A stretch of 64,000 nt of DNA from Orthonyx spaldingii (taxonomy: Eukaryota; Chordata; Aves; Passeriformes; Orthonychidae): the NCBI GenBank assembly GCA_013397795.1, contig VZTJ01003574.1, forward strand, positions 695,967-759,966, written 5' to 3'. Position 1 is the stretch's first letter, and the number at the start of each line of letters is the position of its first letter. A program made the position numbers and the translations under genes. A model generated the notes under the pieces. That model searched no databases and was not told where the DNA came from. It saw nothing but the letters and a program-made list of their open reading frames with translations. Below are positions 1-11,900 of this stretch, one piece after another.

Positions 1-3000
1 TTGTAAAACTTTCCACAGCAGGCAATGTTGTTCCCTGCAGCTCTCCCCTGGGAATCCACCCTCCAGGAGATTCTCTCCTGGCTCATGGCAGTTTTCTCTG
101 CCCTGGGAGAACATAACAGTGGTTAGCAGTAAGCAGCAGGAGGGGGCTGTGTCTCAAGGAGCTCATCTGGCCTGATGCACCTGTCTGCTACAAAACAGGC
201 TGGGAACAACGCCAGCCAGCCTGCTGGGAGAGGCTGGCATGAAGAAAACTCAAAACGTCTATGGCGAAATCTCGCCTTTATTATCTTAGTCACTAACATC
301 CCACATATTTCAAGGAGACCAGCATTTTACTCCCACGATCCAAAGACAAAGCAAAATAAATCTCCATGCTCTCAGCCTCAGTGCAAAACTCTGATTTATA
401 GAAAATAGCATCCTAGCCTTGAAGAGTGGCTAAACACGCCTCCTTCTTGCTTCCTGACTTAAAGCTTTGTGTCCCTATTGCTAAAATCTCCTGTGAGTTC
501 TGCTGTCCAAACAGCCTGTAAAAGCCATAAACATCTCTCACTATGTCCTCTCATCTTTTAAACTTCTCTTTGGGCTAAAGCATTGTTTTCCTCCAGGACT
601 ACAATGAAGACTGCTGCCCAGGTAGTACATTAAATATAATGCAATTATGATAAGCACACAAACGTTACATTAGACACACACAGACTGTGAAATAAGGTAA
701 TACAGGGAAAATTCCTGTTGATTCTATACAGTTGTACTGGTGATTTGGTATGTCCAATAACTGAAAATGATCCTTTTTTTTCCTCTGGAGAAGACTGGAT
801 GAAAAAAGATGCAAGACAAAAAATCTCAGAAAAAAATTCTTCAGTGCGGAATGACAAAATAATCTCTCCAGAATGTCCCAATTTCATAATTAGTTTATTT
901 TTCTTGCAATTTAACAACCATATTGCAGCAGGTAGATACAGACACGCTGTTGCAAATGCACGCTGCAATATTGTGCATCAAGTGCGCTCCCAGGCTGGGA
1001 ATGGTATCCACTTCTCTGTACCTGCTCACTCATGAAATTGGTATTTTGATCGTTTGTTGTTCCTTTGTGTCCAGAAGTGGTAAAAATGTGTCTTTCTCAG
1101 AAACCTCTTCCACTCCAGGGCGAGGGGTGTGTGTGTTACACATATGCCTGGTGTTCAACCTGAATGGAAATGCAGAGCTTTGCATCACCCATTTATTGTC
1201 GTTTGCAGCTGTTACTGCACATCTGAGCTGTCCTTAACCCCAGCTCCAGGAGCAAAGAGGACATTCAGATATTTTTCTGGTTATCATTTATCAGTGCTGG
1301 ACTTAGAATAAGGATACGGATCCAGCACTTATCTACATCCCAAAAGGAATAGACTACTATATAAAATACCCTGCACTCCTATAAATGCAACTAAATGTTC
1401 ACAAACAAGGCTCCCTGGAGAACAAAGCCCATGAGTAAGTCCCTGCAGTTGCTAACACAGCATGCTGTGTCCTGGGAGGCAGTGGGATTTTTCTCCTTTG
1501 TGGGTTGGTATCCAATTTGATTCCTAAAAATTCAGTGTTTTTGCCTTCTGCCATATTGTCAGGTGCTTCTGATGTATTTATGCAAAGAAAATGTTTTCAT
1601 TCTTGCTATATTCCCTCTCCACTGACTTGGGATATGAAGCTCCTGGAAGGAAGAAAAGACACTGTCATCTACATGAGGGGACAAGTGGAAGAGAGAAAGG
1701 AAGAGCCCTTGAGCTGGTGCTGCTGTCTTGATATGGCACTTTGAGTTCAACAGCAGAACCAGAACTTTATTAAGTCACCACGATGTCAGGGATCCGGGTC
1801 TACACCAGTAACGCCCCAAGGCCCACCTGCATTCCAAGGTACCTGGGCTTGGAGGTGCTCAGTGTTTCAGGAAGCTGCCCTAAAGCAGCCCTGTCCCAGA
1901 ATATTTCTGGGGCTGCGGAGGCTGTTCAGGGTCAGGGCAGCACAGAGAGAGGTGTTGCCAGAGGAAGTCATTCCTTCTGGGTGAAAAGACATAAACTGTT
2001 TGATGGGAGAGGAGAACTTAGGGCAAGAGTCCTGGGTGAATCCCAGACTCCCTCAGCTTCACATGGCCTCATTTCAGCTGGGGATTGTCCCCATGTCAAA
2101 CGCTGTTGGATGCTCTATGCTGCTTAGGGAGCTTCAGAGCTTCGTCCCAGGTGTGGCTGAATGTGAGAGCCCAGTGTTCAGACTTCACAGTGCTCCAGGT
2201 CCCAGTGTTTGGGCAGTGCCTGCAGCGGGGCCACGCACGTGTGGCTGCTGGGAGTTGATATCTGCAGAGCTCCCAGGGCCATAAGCACCACCACGGACAA
2301 GTTAAAGATTGGGATTGCCAAATATAGGAGAAGCTACATATGACAAACACCACACAGTTGTTACTAAGACCCTTGGTGGAATCTCTGTGTGATAAAACAA
2401 CTCATGAATACAAAATTAACATGTTTGTACATGTGCCTGCCACCATTATAGCCCACTTCCACCAATTTGCTTATTGTTTCCATGTGCATCAAAAATTGAG
2501 ACATAAATGCATTTGACCTAATTAACTCCTATAGGGAGAAGTCATGAAGAGACCAGATACATAACCTGCACTTAAGGCCTGATAAAAAAGAAGAAAAAAA
2601 CCAGAAAAAAACCCAAAACAAACCCCACCTTCCTCTTAAAAAGGCTTGTAGTTTTAAAGTTATATTTTTCCCTGGTTCTGTTTAGTCTTTGTTTTTTAAA
2701 GCTGCTGTTGCTACAAGTATTCCCTAAGATTTTTGTTGCTGGAAAATATAAGGAAGAATTTGTTTGTATTCCCCATGTGTGTCTTGCAGGCATTTCACAG
2801 CATGCTGTGCATAGTCTTTTCTTGCTTCCTTCTGTATGAAGAGTTTTCTTTGCTGGTTGTTTCCTATAGTAACAAAACAGATTAAAAAGGAAAACCCTTG
2901 TTAAACCACAAAAGCTAGCAAGGGATTTTGTGTAGTGCCTGAAATGAACTTTTAACACTCTCAGTTAGAGAAATTAGTCAGGAAATGATGTCTTGTTGTG

Positions 3001-6000
3001 ATGATGCCACTTTCTGTGTACTAACTGTCCCCTGCTTTTCTCATGTTCTCCCTTGTATACTCTGTGCATGGTTTATCTGTGCACTTCCACTCTCCCTTAG
3101 GCTCTTTCCCAACTGCTGGATCATAGCTTCATGCCCCTGGATAGCTCATATATCACAGGACTCATCAAAAATCCCACTTTTCAGTAGTTTGGGAGAAAGG
3201 AGAGGTGTGACAATCTGCTTGAAGTTGCTGGGTGTGTGTGAGAAGCTGAGCACAAAGCTCTGAGCAAGAGTGCAGTAGCAGCAGTGCTGCAGTGTGGTCA
3301 GGGTTCGGGGGCCGTGCTGCTGAAAGCAAGAGGTGTGTGCCAGTGTATACTTCGTGCAACACTGATCACTTTGTACTATTTAACTTTTTTTGTTGACTTT
3401 CAGCCTGCAAATGCAGATGTGCTGTCACTCAGATGCTCAGCTAGGCAGAGTTATGTGCTCTTGGCATCGCGCTGGGTGTCTGAATGGAGCGTTTTGGCAC
3501 CAGCCTGTTTGGAAGAGAGCTGTTTGCCTGCTCATGTTCTCATTAGTATCTGAGCTGATGAACGACATTCTTCTGCATTTCCATGTTCCTAGATATAGAT
3601 CTGGCTTCTCTCTTCAGTCTGGGCTAAAAGCTCAGGGGGAGCTGGCTGGGGAGCCTGTGTCTGCACTGCTGAATCCCTGCGAACCCTGGGAGAGCCTGGG
3701 GAGCAGCCAGCCTGATGGCAAGTCCTGCACATCCTGTGGGCATCCAGAAGAGTTCGTGTAGTTGGCCATGGAAAGGTCCTTGATACTTCCAAGAGTGAGC
3801 TGCTTCTACTGATCTACACTAGTAAAACCGTACACAATGGTAGCTCGGCCACTGCCACAATGTAGGTCTTTCCCTGGCCCCTCCTCCTAAATACCTTAGC
3901 TGGTTTTAGTTTGTGTTGCTGTTTTAGCTCCAGCCCAGAGAAAAATCTGTCCCAGAAGTGTTGCTATCACTCTCCTATCACTCTTTCCCCACAAACAATC
4001 ACCCTTTAAATCCTTTTGCAGTAGATGCCATCAGCCTGCTGTCACTGTTCCTCACTCTGACTTTTTATCTCCGTGAGAAACTTCTCTTTGAGCTTTGCTT
4101 GGCCTTTTCTGCTGAAAGGAAACCCCAAATGCACTCTCCACACACAAGGGCAGGCATAACTCTCAGAAAAGGTGGCAACTGCATTGCCTGGATCAGCACC
4201 CACCTCTGCTGCCCTTTGTGCATTTCCTCTTTGCACTCCATTGGTGAGCGGGCCGCCCTTGCCTTTCCCACTGTCACTCAGAAACAGCAAAGGAGAACAC
4301 GCAGAATTCGACTGAATGAACACATTTTGCCTGCTCTTTTACATTTGATGTCTCTCTCCAGTTGTTGGGTGGTTTTGCTCTGTGTGTGTGAGCACACAGA
4401 TGGCTCCTCTAAGCACCTCGGCCCCGGATGATTGCTTGTTAATTTTTGCTTTGGGCTATTTTGAGCTTTTTCCTCTCCTCCCAAGAGGACGCTGGTGTGG
4501 TGTGGTGATGCCGGTGTGCCACCTAGTGATTGAACTATTCCCTTGTCGCACATCCTGTATCGGGGCACTCAGGGCACTTATTTTGGCTCCACTCGCCCAT
4601 GGTCACCTGGATCGCAGGTAACCTGTGGCAAGGCCTGCAGCCCCTTTGCTCTGCTCGGTCTGTCCAGGCAGAGGGGATCCCACTGAACTGCTTCTCCCTG
4701 CTTATTTCACTTTGTACCTTTTTACTTCCTGTGTACCTCTTTCTACTGTATTATCTGCAGTCTCTCTGATGTGGGCAAGAAATGGGAGATCATTTGAGGT
4801 GTGCTGGCTGCCAGCTTGCCGGTCACCCATGGCCATAATCTAATCCATCAGGCAAAATTTTTGCACAACGTGAAAATTCAGCAGTAGATACATGTCTCTC
4901 AGATGCTCTGGGGGAGTCTAGTCAGTGTTTAAAGCCCTTTAGGCATGAGGGGTATCATTGCAGACGTTTATCCACTTCACACCTCGTAAAACCACTTCTG
5001 AACTATTTGGGCAGATCCAGGCTGGGAGAGCAATACAGCTCCTAAGGCTGGAGCTGAGGCCTTTCTGTCAGGGCTTGGTGCCTGCTGCCCACTGCCCAGG
5101 CTCCCAGAGACACGCAGGGGACTGGCAGGGTGGAAGGGAGTAAGGCACTCAGCAGAGAAGCGCATCACAGCCGGCTGACCTCCTCTGCTCCCCTGGAAAA
5201 CGCGCTCTGTTCCCAGGTGCAGCTCCCCAGACGTTTGACCTCCCGCCCGGTTCCTGCAGTCCCCCGGGGCATGGGCGTTGCAGAGAAACACCCGTCAGTT
5301 TACGAGCAGCTGAGCAGGGCAGGTTCAGACCCTCCCAACGGTTCAGGTCCCAGCATTGCACCTCTCCCTGGATGCTGCTGGCAAATCCAGCTGGGTGCTG
5401 GGTGCAGCTGCAGTGTGATGCAGAGCGCTGGGAAGGGACTGAACTCTATTACTGGGCTCACTATTCACCTGCTATGAGTCATGCAGCAAAATTATGCTGC
5501 AGAGGCTGGTGCTGCTCGGTCAGTAACCACTGCCACAGCTGCCCTTCAGCAGAAGCTCAGTTGCAGGGAGAAACATGGTGATGAGCAAACTCACTCCCAC
5601 GAGTGGATGGGACAATTAATGGAAGGTTCCGTGTAGGAAGGCAACAGACTTTACCACTGTAGATCTGTGTTGGAGGTCAAGGTGAGCAATTAACACTCCT
5701 AAGAACCTAAAGAATCCTTCCTCTCCTCGTAGGGCAGCTGTGGTGAGGAGTCTCTGAATGTTGTGACCTTTCTGATAATGACCTTTTTCTCAGAGCAAAG
5801 ATCTGTCAGGCAGAAGGTGAAGCTGCTGCCTGGAGCTTGGGCTGTCTGCCTTTGTCAGCAGCTGTAAGAGATGAAGCATCCCAGACATGTTTCCACGCCT
5901 AGCTGTACTCAAGGCATCCTTTGGAAACACAATTTCTGTCTTCCTGGCTTCTCCCACCAGTGCTGTTCCTCCTCTGATCCCACAACTAATTGTCCTTAAG

Positions 6001-8070
6001 TTTGTACGTTTATTAGAGCCCCATGAAACGGGTTTATCCTCTCCTGGTAAATCACAGTACTGAGAGGTGATCTGGGATGTGACAGCAATGGGGAGAAGTG
6101 GTTAATTTGTTCAAGGAACCTCAAACTGTGGTTCAGCCATAAGTCATTGCTGTTATCAGTTGACCATCCTGTGGAATATGTTGTTCTTCTGGCTGGGGAG
6201 CCCATGGAGGTGAACATGCAGAGAGAACCTTCCCTTCCTTGCACACTACAGGCCTTTCTCAGCTACAAGATCCCACAGGGCAGGAGGTGCCAGCTCACTG
6301 CTGGCCTCTTGTTTTTATTGCTCTGCAATCCATGGCCATATTTTGCGTTTGTTTTGTGGCGTTTTTTTCTTTAATTGCATCATTAAAGAAAAGTGGTGTT
6401 GTGAAGGTGGGGGCTAACTCACTACATCCAGTGCTGCAGGATTCTCACTGTTGCACTTGTTATCCTGGAGCTAATCAAGACTGACAGTCAAATGTTTTAA
6501 GTGTGGTAGCAGAATCTCTACCTGAGCAAACACTGCCCGGGGCAGGGATTTATACAGTTGCACTACAAGAAAGTGGATTAATGTGGACACTGTGGGGCAC
6601 CTTAGATAGGAATGGTGCTTATGAAGCTTTTCCTTGAGAGGTAGGACCCTCTTTCCCCTTATTTACTCATTTTTTATTCATATTTATTCTTCTATGAGAA
6701 AAGCTTCTGCCAGTACCTGGGCAATTACTAGAGCACAACAGCACAAACTGGGATTTCATTGCTTTCATTCTGTCTTTTTCCTGACAGGTGAGCCAGTAGG
6801 ACTCTCACCTGCCCTGTGGGAAAAACGAATGTTGGACTGAATCCTTCCTAAATATCTTTGGGGTCTGGAAATGCAGGAGCTGGAGGCCTGAGCATTTTGG
6901 GCAGCTTGTAGAGGAGGCTGTGGCAGAGCCGGGGGGTGGCTGCAAGCTGTGCCCCGTGCCAACCGTGTGCCACGCTCTGGCAATGAGCAGCAGGGTCCAA
7001 GCCTCCTCACCTGCTCAGGTGAGCTGGGAACCAAACACCACCTTCTCTGAGGATAAACCTTGTCTCCAGTGCACCATAGACATGGCAGGAACTGGAAACC
7101 TTAATTTTACTCTCAGCTTTTTAAACTCGGGGATGAGGGGTGGGAATGCTGACCTCTGCAGCTCCTCCTGAATGGCCCCACGGCTGCCTCGAGGCTCCCA
7201 GATGCCTTGCAGGGGGAGAAGAAGATGCAGCTGTGGATGTGATGACCTTCCCTGGATAATAATGCTGCAGGCAGGTCTGATACTTTTGATGCTCTGGTCA
7301 GCTATGAGGGCCTGGGTGAGGAGTGTACTTTTCCAGCTCTTCCTTGCCTCAGAAATGGTGACTTTGCTGAGAGCACGTGGATGTTCTCCATGGGTAACTT
7401 GATACACCAGGGCAGGGGACTGTGCAGAATAACAGTTCATTACCACTGTAAAAGCACACAAAAGTAGGGATATTCCCACTGTGGAATCAACAGACAAAGA
7501 AAAACAATCCCAGAGGAACAGAAGATTTTGCACATGGAAAGCACACAGAGATGGGGCTATGCAGTGCTGAAGGGTTTCTTCACAGACTCTCTCACATCGC
7601 ATGCAGGTGCATAACTTCTCCTGGAGTGATAGAGGGAAGGACTGGGGAGTGGATGAGCTTCCCGGAGCTCATCATGAGCAGCTGTAAGAAAGGTGGGGAT
7701 GTGTGAAGGGGAGTTTTTCTGAGACACCCAGGAGAGCCCGAGTCTCCTCTCCCTCCTTTGGCATAGCCCAGAGCAGAGGTGGAGGTGGGTGTTCAGTTCC
7801 GCTGTGGGGTTTAGCAGCAGCTGCCAAAATCAGCCCTCGTTGAAGTGTGAAGAAGCAGGACGATGTTCCTGTGTTGAAGATAAGAGGAGGAACCGCTCTG
7901 GAGGCACCCGAGCTCTCCTGCAAGCTGCCCTCCCTCTGGAACACCTCGCTGTCCGACTGGAGATGACCTGACAGGTGAACGACACAGTGAACAACACTCA
8001 GCATTGAAAGGAACGAGACAGAGGTGTCTTTACAAACAAACTGAGTCTGCTGATAGATAAGGCCAGATAC
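1..8070. other. Intergenic or intronic flank, no gene recognised
   Basis: I read the open frames on both strands and recognised no known protein. The longest is 195 codons at 7015-7602 on the minus strand; it has no recognisable domain and lacks exon-like conservation. In mammals RAD54L2 lies on this side of DCAF1, transcribed away from it, but no RAD54L2 helicase motif or N-terminal acidic segment appears here. The stretch could be intergenic DNA or a long first intron. I saw only short A- or T-rich runs, for example 2582-2625. Confidence 0.6.
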
Positions 8071-8475
8071 TGAGAGATGAAAGAAGTGATGGGAGGAACC
8101 ATAAATTCCATAGGAATTCCACTGATTGACACAGACTGTTACTCACCTAAGACTGTGCTAAATCCCTGGATTTAGAGAAAAAAAAACCAGAGACACATGG
8201 AAAAGAAAAGGGGGGGAGGGTACACATTAGAAGGGGGTCTGTATTAGACGGTTCGGGGAGTTTGTATCTCTCAAGTACCTCGGCCAATGGGGAAAGAGAG
8301 AGGGAAACACGGCCGGGAAATGAGGATAAAAGGGAGGCTGCGTCCTCTGACAATTTGAGAGACCCCATGGGAAGTGCCCGTGACCTCTCCCTTTATTCAT
8401 GAATAAAGCCACAGGACTCCTCTGTCTCCTTTTTGGACATAAACCTCTGGTGTTTGTGGATTAATTTTCCTGACA
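8071..8475 (+). mobile_element. Probable solo LTR of an endogenous retrovirus
   Basis: The order of signals is that of a retroviral LTR: a CCAAT box at 8284-8288, a TATA-like GATAAAAG at 8325-8332, a poly(A) signal AATAAA only about 75 bases later at 8402-8407, and a GT-rich element at 8447-8459. The stretch ends in CA at 8474-8475. A cellular promoter would not normally carry a poly(A) signal so close behind its TATA box. The 5' edge is uncertain; I chose the TG at 8071. I found no convincing target-site duplication and no internal gag, pol or env sequence, so it would be a solo or truncated LTR. The family is not identified. Confidence 0.55.
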
Positions 8476-8725
8476 GCCTTGAGAAAGGAAGAGCAGCCGC
8501 CGCTGCTGATGGTCCCGCCGCGGGGCTGGAGGGCGGATGGCGGCGTGCCCAGTAACACGCCGCTATCGGGGCGGACACGCGGGTATCGGGGCCGGCAGCT
8601 GCTGCTCGGCGGCTCCTTCGTACCGCGGAGCCGGCAGCCTCGCCCCTCTCCCTGGAGAACGCCCGGTGGAGCGCCGACCCCTCAGTCCAGAGCCGCCACG
8701 CCGGGCAATGGCTGCGCGCGCCAAG

Positions 8726-8745
8726 AACTACAGCTCCCAGCATTC
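8726..8745 (+). promoter_or_regulatory. ZNF143/THAP11-type promoter motif
   Basis: The bases AACTACAGCTCCCAGCATTC closely match the ACTACA-N2-TCCCAGCAT core bound by ZNF143 (SBS element), common near start sites of vertebrate housekeeping genes. It lies about 150-200 bases upstream of the inferred DCAF1 start region. The match is by eye. Confidence 0.65.
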
Positions 8746-8768
8746 CTCGCGGCGGCAGATCCCAGAGG

Positions 8769-8778
8769 GCGCATGCGC
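8769..8778 (+). promoter_or_regulatory. NRF1 binding motif
   Basis: GCGCATGCGC is a perfect palindromic NRF1 consensus. It sits 23 bases after the ZNF143-like motif inside the CpG island, a common pairing in broad vertebrate promoters. Confidence 0.7.
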
Positions 8779-8860
8779 CCCGCGCGAACTCCCTTTCCCG
8801 GCAGTCCGGCCGAGCGCGCGGCCCCCGCCCCGCTCCCTCACGGCCGTTACGCGCGCGCCG

Positions 8861-8880
8861 TGACGCAGCGCGGTGACGCA
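8861..8880 (+). promoter_or_regulatory. Paired TGACGCA (CRE/ATF-like) half sites
   Basis: TGACGCA occurs at 8861-8867 and again at 8874-8880 in the same orientation, 13 bases apart. Each contains the TGACG half site of CREB/ATF factors. They lie just upstream of the likely transcription start. Confidence 0.5.
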
Positions 8881-8889
8881 AAAAAGTGT

Positions 8890-8977
8890 GCGCCCTCCAC
8901 AGCGATCGCGGCCGCCGCGGGGTGCGCGGGGCCGGCAGCAGGGGCCGGGGGCGGCGGCACCGCGGGGCAGCGCGCAG
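8890..8977 (+). other. DCAF1: DCAF1 non-coding exon 1 (5' UTR), start approximate
   Basis: A strong splice donor (CAG followed by gtaacg) begins at 8978 inside the CpG island, and the first coding exon at 13893 has an acceptor with only eight bases before the ATG. A non-coding first exon is therefore needed. No ATG occurs between 8881 and 8977. The 5' end is a guess from the promoter motifs; cap data would be needed. A different first exon inside the N gap cannot be excluded. Confidence 0.55.
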
Positions 8978-11900
8978 GTAACGGGGGCCGGGACGGGCGG
9001 GACGCGCCGCCGTCGCTTNNNNNNNNNNNNNNNNNNNNNNNNNNNNNNNNNNNNNNNNNNNNNNNNNNNNNNNNNNNNNNNNNNNNNNNNNNNNNNNNNN
9101 NNNNNNNNNNNNNNNNNNNNNNNNNNNNNNNNNNNNNNNNNNNNNNNNNNNNNNNNNNNNNNNNNNNNNNNNNNNNNNNNNNNNNNNNNNNNNNNNNNNN
9201 NNNNNNNNNNNNNNNNNNNNNCCCGCCCCGGGCCCCTGCGCCCGGCCCGCCCCTCCGCCGGGCTCTTCCTCCTGCGCCGGGCCCGCTCGGCCGGCAGGCT
9301 TTCTGCTTCTTCGCCCCTCCCGGCCTCTGCCGACCTTTAAACGCTGGGGGGAGCCGGGCAGTGCGGGGTCCCGGGGGAGCTGTCACCGGCCGCCCCCGCG
9401 AGGTGCGGCCCGCGTGTTTCCTCTTCCAGCCGCGCGAAGAGGAATTGATGTTGAAACGGAGCGTTGGTTTTGTTTTTTTTTCCCCCCTCTTGTTTTGTAG
9501 ACACCAGAAGTTTGTTCCTGCTTTTTGGGCTTGTCCTGCCAGATCAGAACGTAGTTACAAGTTTGTTTTGTAAAAGGAGAAATTCCAGGAAGCTGAATAA
9601 CCATGTGGTTTTCCCTGACCTTAAAATGTCTTAATTAAAAAAAAAAAAACAAAAAAAAAACCAGAAAGCAAACACAACACCGAGTTTTTAAACAAATACT
9701 TAAAAGCAACGTTGGGAATATGTTCAATAGTAACAGCCAGTTTTGGAGCTCTGTTAAACAGAGAGGTTGGACAAACGAAGACTTCCCTCAGTGTAGGATA
9801 CCAAACCACGTTTTTGTGTTCCAGAGATTGTGAGGCTTTTGTTACTTGGTGGTACATTATTTCCAGAAGTGAACTTCAGTGTTGACAGTCTGTGATACTT
9901 CAGCTTTAACTTCCACGTGGTTATTTCAGGCTCAACAGGTTTAGACAAATAGCTGTCAGGTACCTCATCTCTGTAAAGGATGTGATGAGAGGGAGAATTT
10001 TATTTTTTCTTGAAGTAAGGAGTTCTTTGTGCTAAAACATTAATATGAAAGAACCTATGGATGCATTGCCCAGCTTTGCTGGGCCTTTAACTAGATTCCA
10101 ACTTGTCAGTGGTGTTACTTTATTACACTAGTCTTCTTTGCATTGTGTCCTCAGCCATGCTTAGAGTCATGTTTGGGAGCAGTGTAACACTTGATTATTT
10201 AAGCTGCCTCAAAGTGCAATTACTAGAATTTGAGTTGCCCCTATGCATATGGAATTACAAATCCTCCTGTCATTTTTATCCATTAATTTAATGTGCACAT
10301 TAATTTAAATGTGCAGTCTTCCTACAAAGTTGATTAAAATTGTGGTTCTCAGGAGTCTTTGGGTTGTTTTCTTTTTGCTTGAGGTATAATTTTGGTTTTG
10401 TTATGTAGCTCTTTCATTTTCCATTTAAATTGCTGAGTTAGGCCTTTTGCGTTCATTTCCCAAATAACCAGACTGTTGGTGTTCAGATTTTACAAGCATA
10501 CTTATATTCACTAAGAGGTTTCATGCTTTAAAATGTTCATCTCTGGGGAGTCAGTGTGTTCAGAACCTCCCAATCCTTTCCCTGAGCACAACATCAATAA
10601 GGGAATGACCTGTGGTGGTGTTGCAGTCAGTGTGAGGCTCCATGGACAGAAGGGTGGAGCTGAACTGCTCCGACTGTTCCAGGCACTGAATCAAGGTTTG
10701 TGGTTAGAGGTCACTGGAATTTTATTTCCTCGCTGTTCAGAGGTGTCTCACCAGGGTGACTCAAGCACTAAAGTGTCTGAGGTTTCAAAAACATGTGAAT
10801 ACCTTGAAGAATCCCTGTCTCAGTGCTCTTTGGGTTTCCCTTTTCTGTGAAATTTTTACAACTAAGCTCAGAAGAGTAAAATGCCCATGAAACCTTGGCT
10901 GTGATGCAGGAATACCAAGCAGTGTTTAATATTAAAGCAGCACCATGTACACCAACCACGGTGTGCTGAAACAGGGACATGTGGGTTTTCAGTGGCAGTG
11001 GCCACCATGGTAGTTAAGACTGCAAATATTTGTCTTTCAGAGTCAAATTCTTTGAGTAAGTGCTTCATGTTTTGTTAATATTGATTCTAAATATATTTTT
11101 GCAATAGTGCTGTTTGGGAAAAAATCCCATTCCTTATCTTATTAGATGTTGGAACTGAAATCTGTAGTAGGCCGTGATTGTCAAAACTTATTAAGAGGAA
11201 AAAATTATATCCCCCCTGCCCCCNCCCGGAATTTAAATCTGATCAGTTCTGCTGGTTCTTGGAGAGCAATTTAAGATGGAATTCATTCAGCAGCTTGTCC
11301 AAGGGAAACAGTGAAAGTCAGAGCTGTTCTCCCAGGTTTCCTCTCCATCAGGCCAGGTGTGTGGCTGACAGTTACAGGTTAGTTTATATCATTTATGTTC
11401 TTCTCTGCAGAGCTCTTCACTTTGATTTAAGGTGGAGTTCTTGAAAAAAGTGAGCACAGTAGGAATTTCTGTGGTGCCATCTAAAATAGTCGTATTTATT
11501 TGAATAGATTGGGAGGGATAAGCCTGTGGAAGAGACGAGATGTCTTGGCAAGACATTGGCTGTCATTGCTGTGTCCCGACAGAAAGGGGGGCATTTTTAT
11601 GTTCTAACTTTATTTCAGGAAAACAGCTCTCTGTCAGCACCAGTTATTTAGACCAATAATGTGCTTTATTGAGGCAATACTCCAGGTTTTAGGGATAGCT
11701 GGGATTTTTCTGTTTTTCCTTGGCTTTGGTCTAGCACAGGGTGTCTCAGAGAGATACTGACTGGAACTTTGGTGACCTGTTGCAGGTATTGCTGGACTTT
11801 TCCTGTTTTTCAGCAGGAACAGTTAAGGGTTGTTAGAGGAAGTAAATTGTTCTCCAGATTGCAGGAGAGCCTGGACAGGCCTTGTACAAGCTCTGAGGTC

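Larger units (their letters stand above)
8480..9420 (+). promoter_or_regulatory. DCAF1: CpG-island promoter of DCAF1
   Basis: Base composition changes abruptly near 8500 from mixed sequence to very GC- and CpG-rich DNA that continues past the N gap to about 9420. The island contains ZNF143-like and NRF1 sites, two TGACGCA motifs and GC boxes such as 8822-8831, but no obvious TATA box. That pattern suits a housekeeping promoter with dispersed start sites, probably near 8880-8940. It may also fire in the opposite direction, but no divergent exon could be identified. The N gap prevents full inspection. Confidence 0.8.

Noticed and set aside
7015..7602. 195-codon minus-strand open frame in the left flank, considered as a RAD54L2 exon
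   Set aside because: The translation matches no part of RAD54L2 or any other protein I know, and no consistent splice sites flank it.
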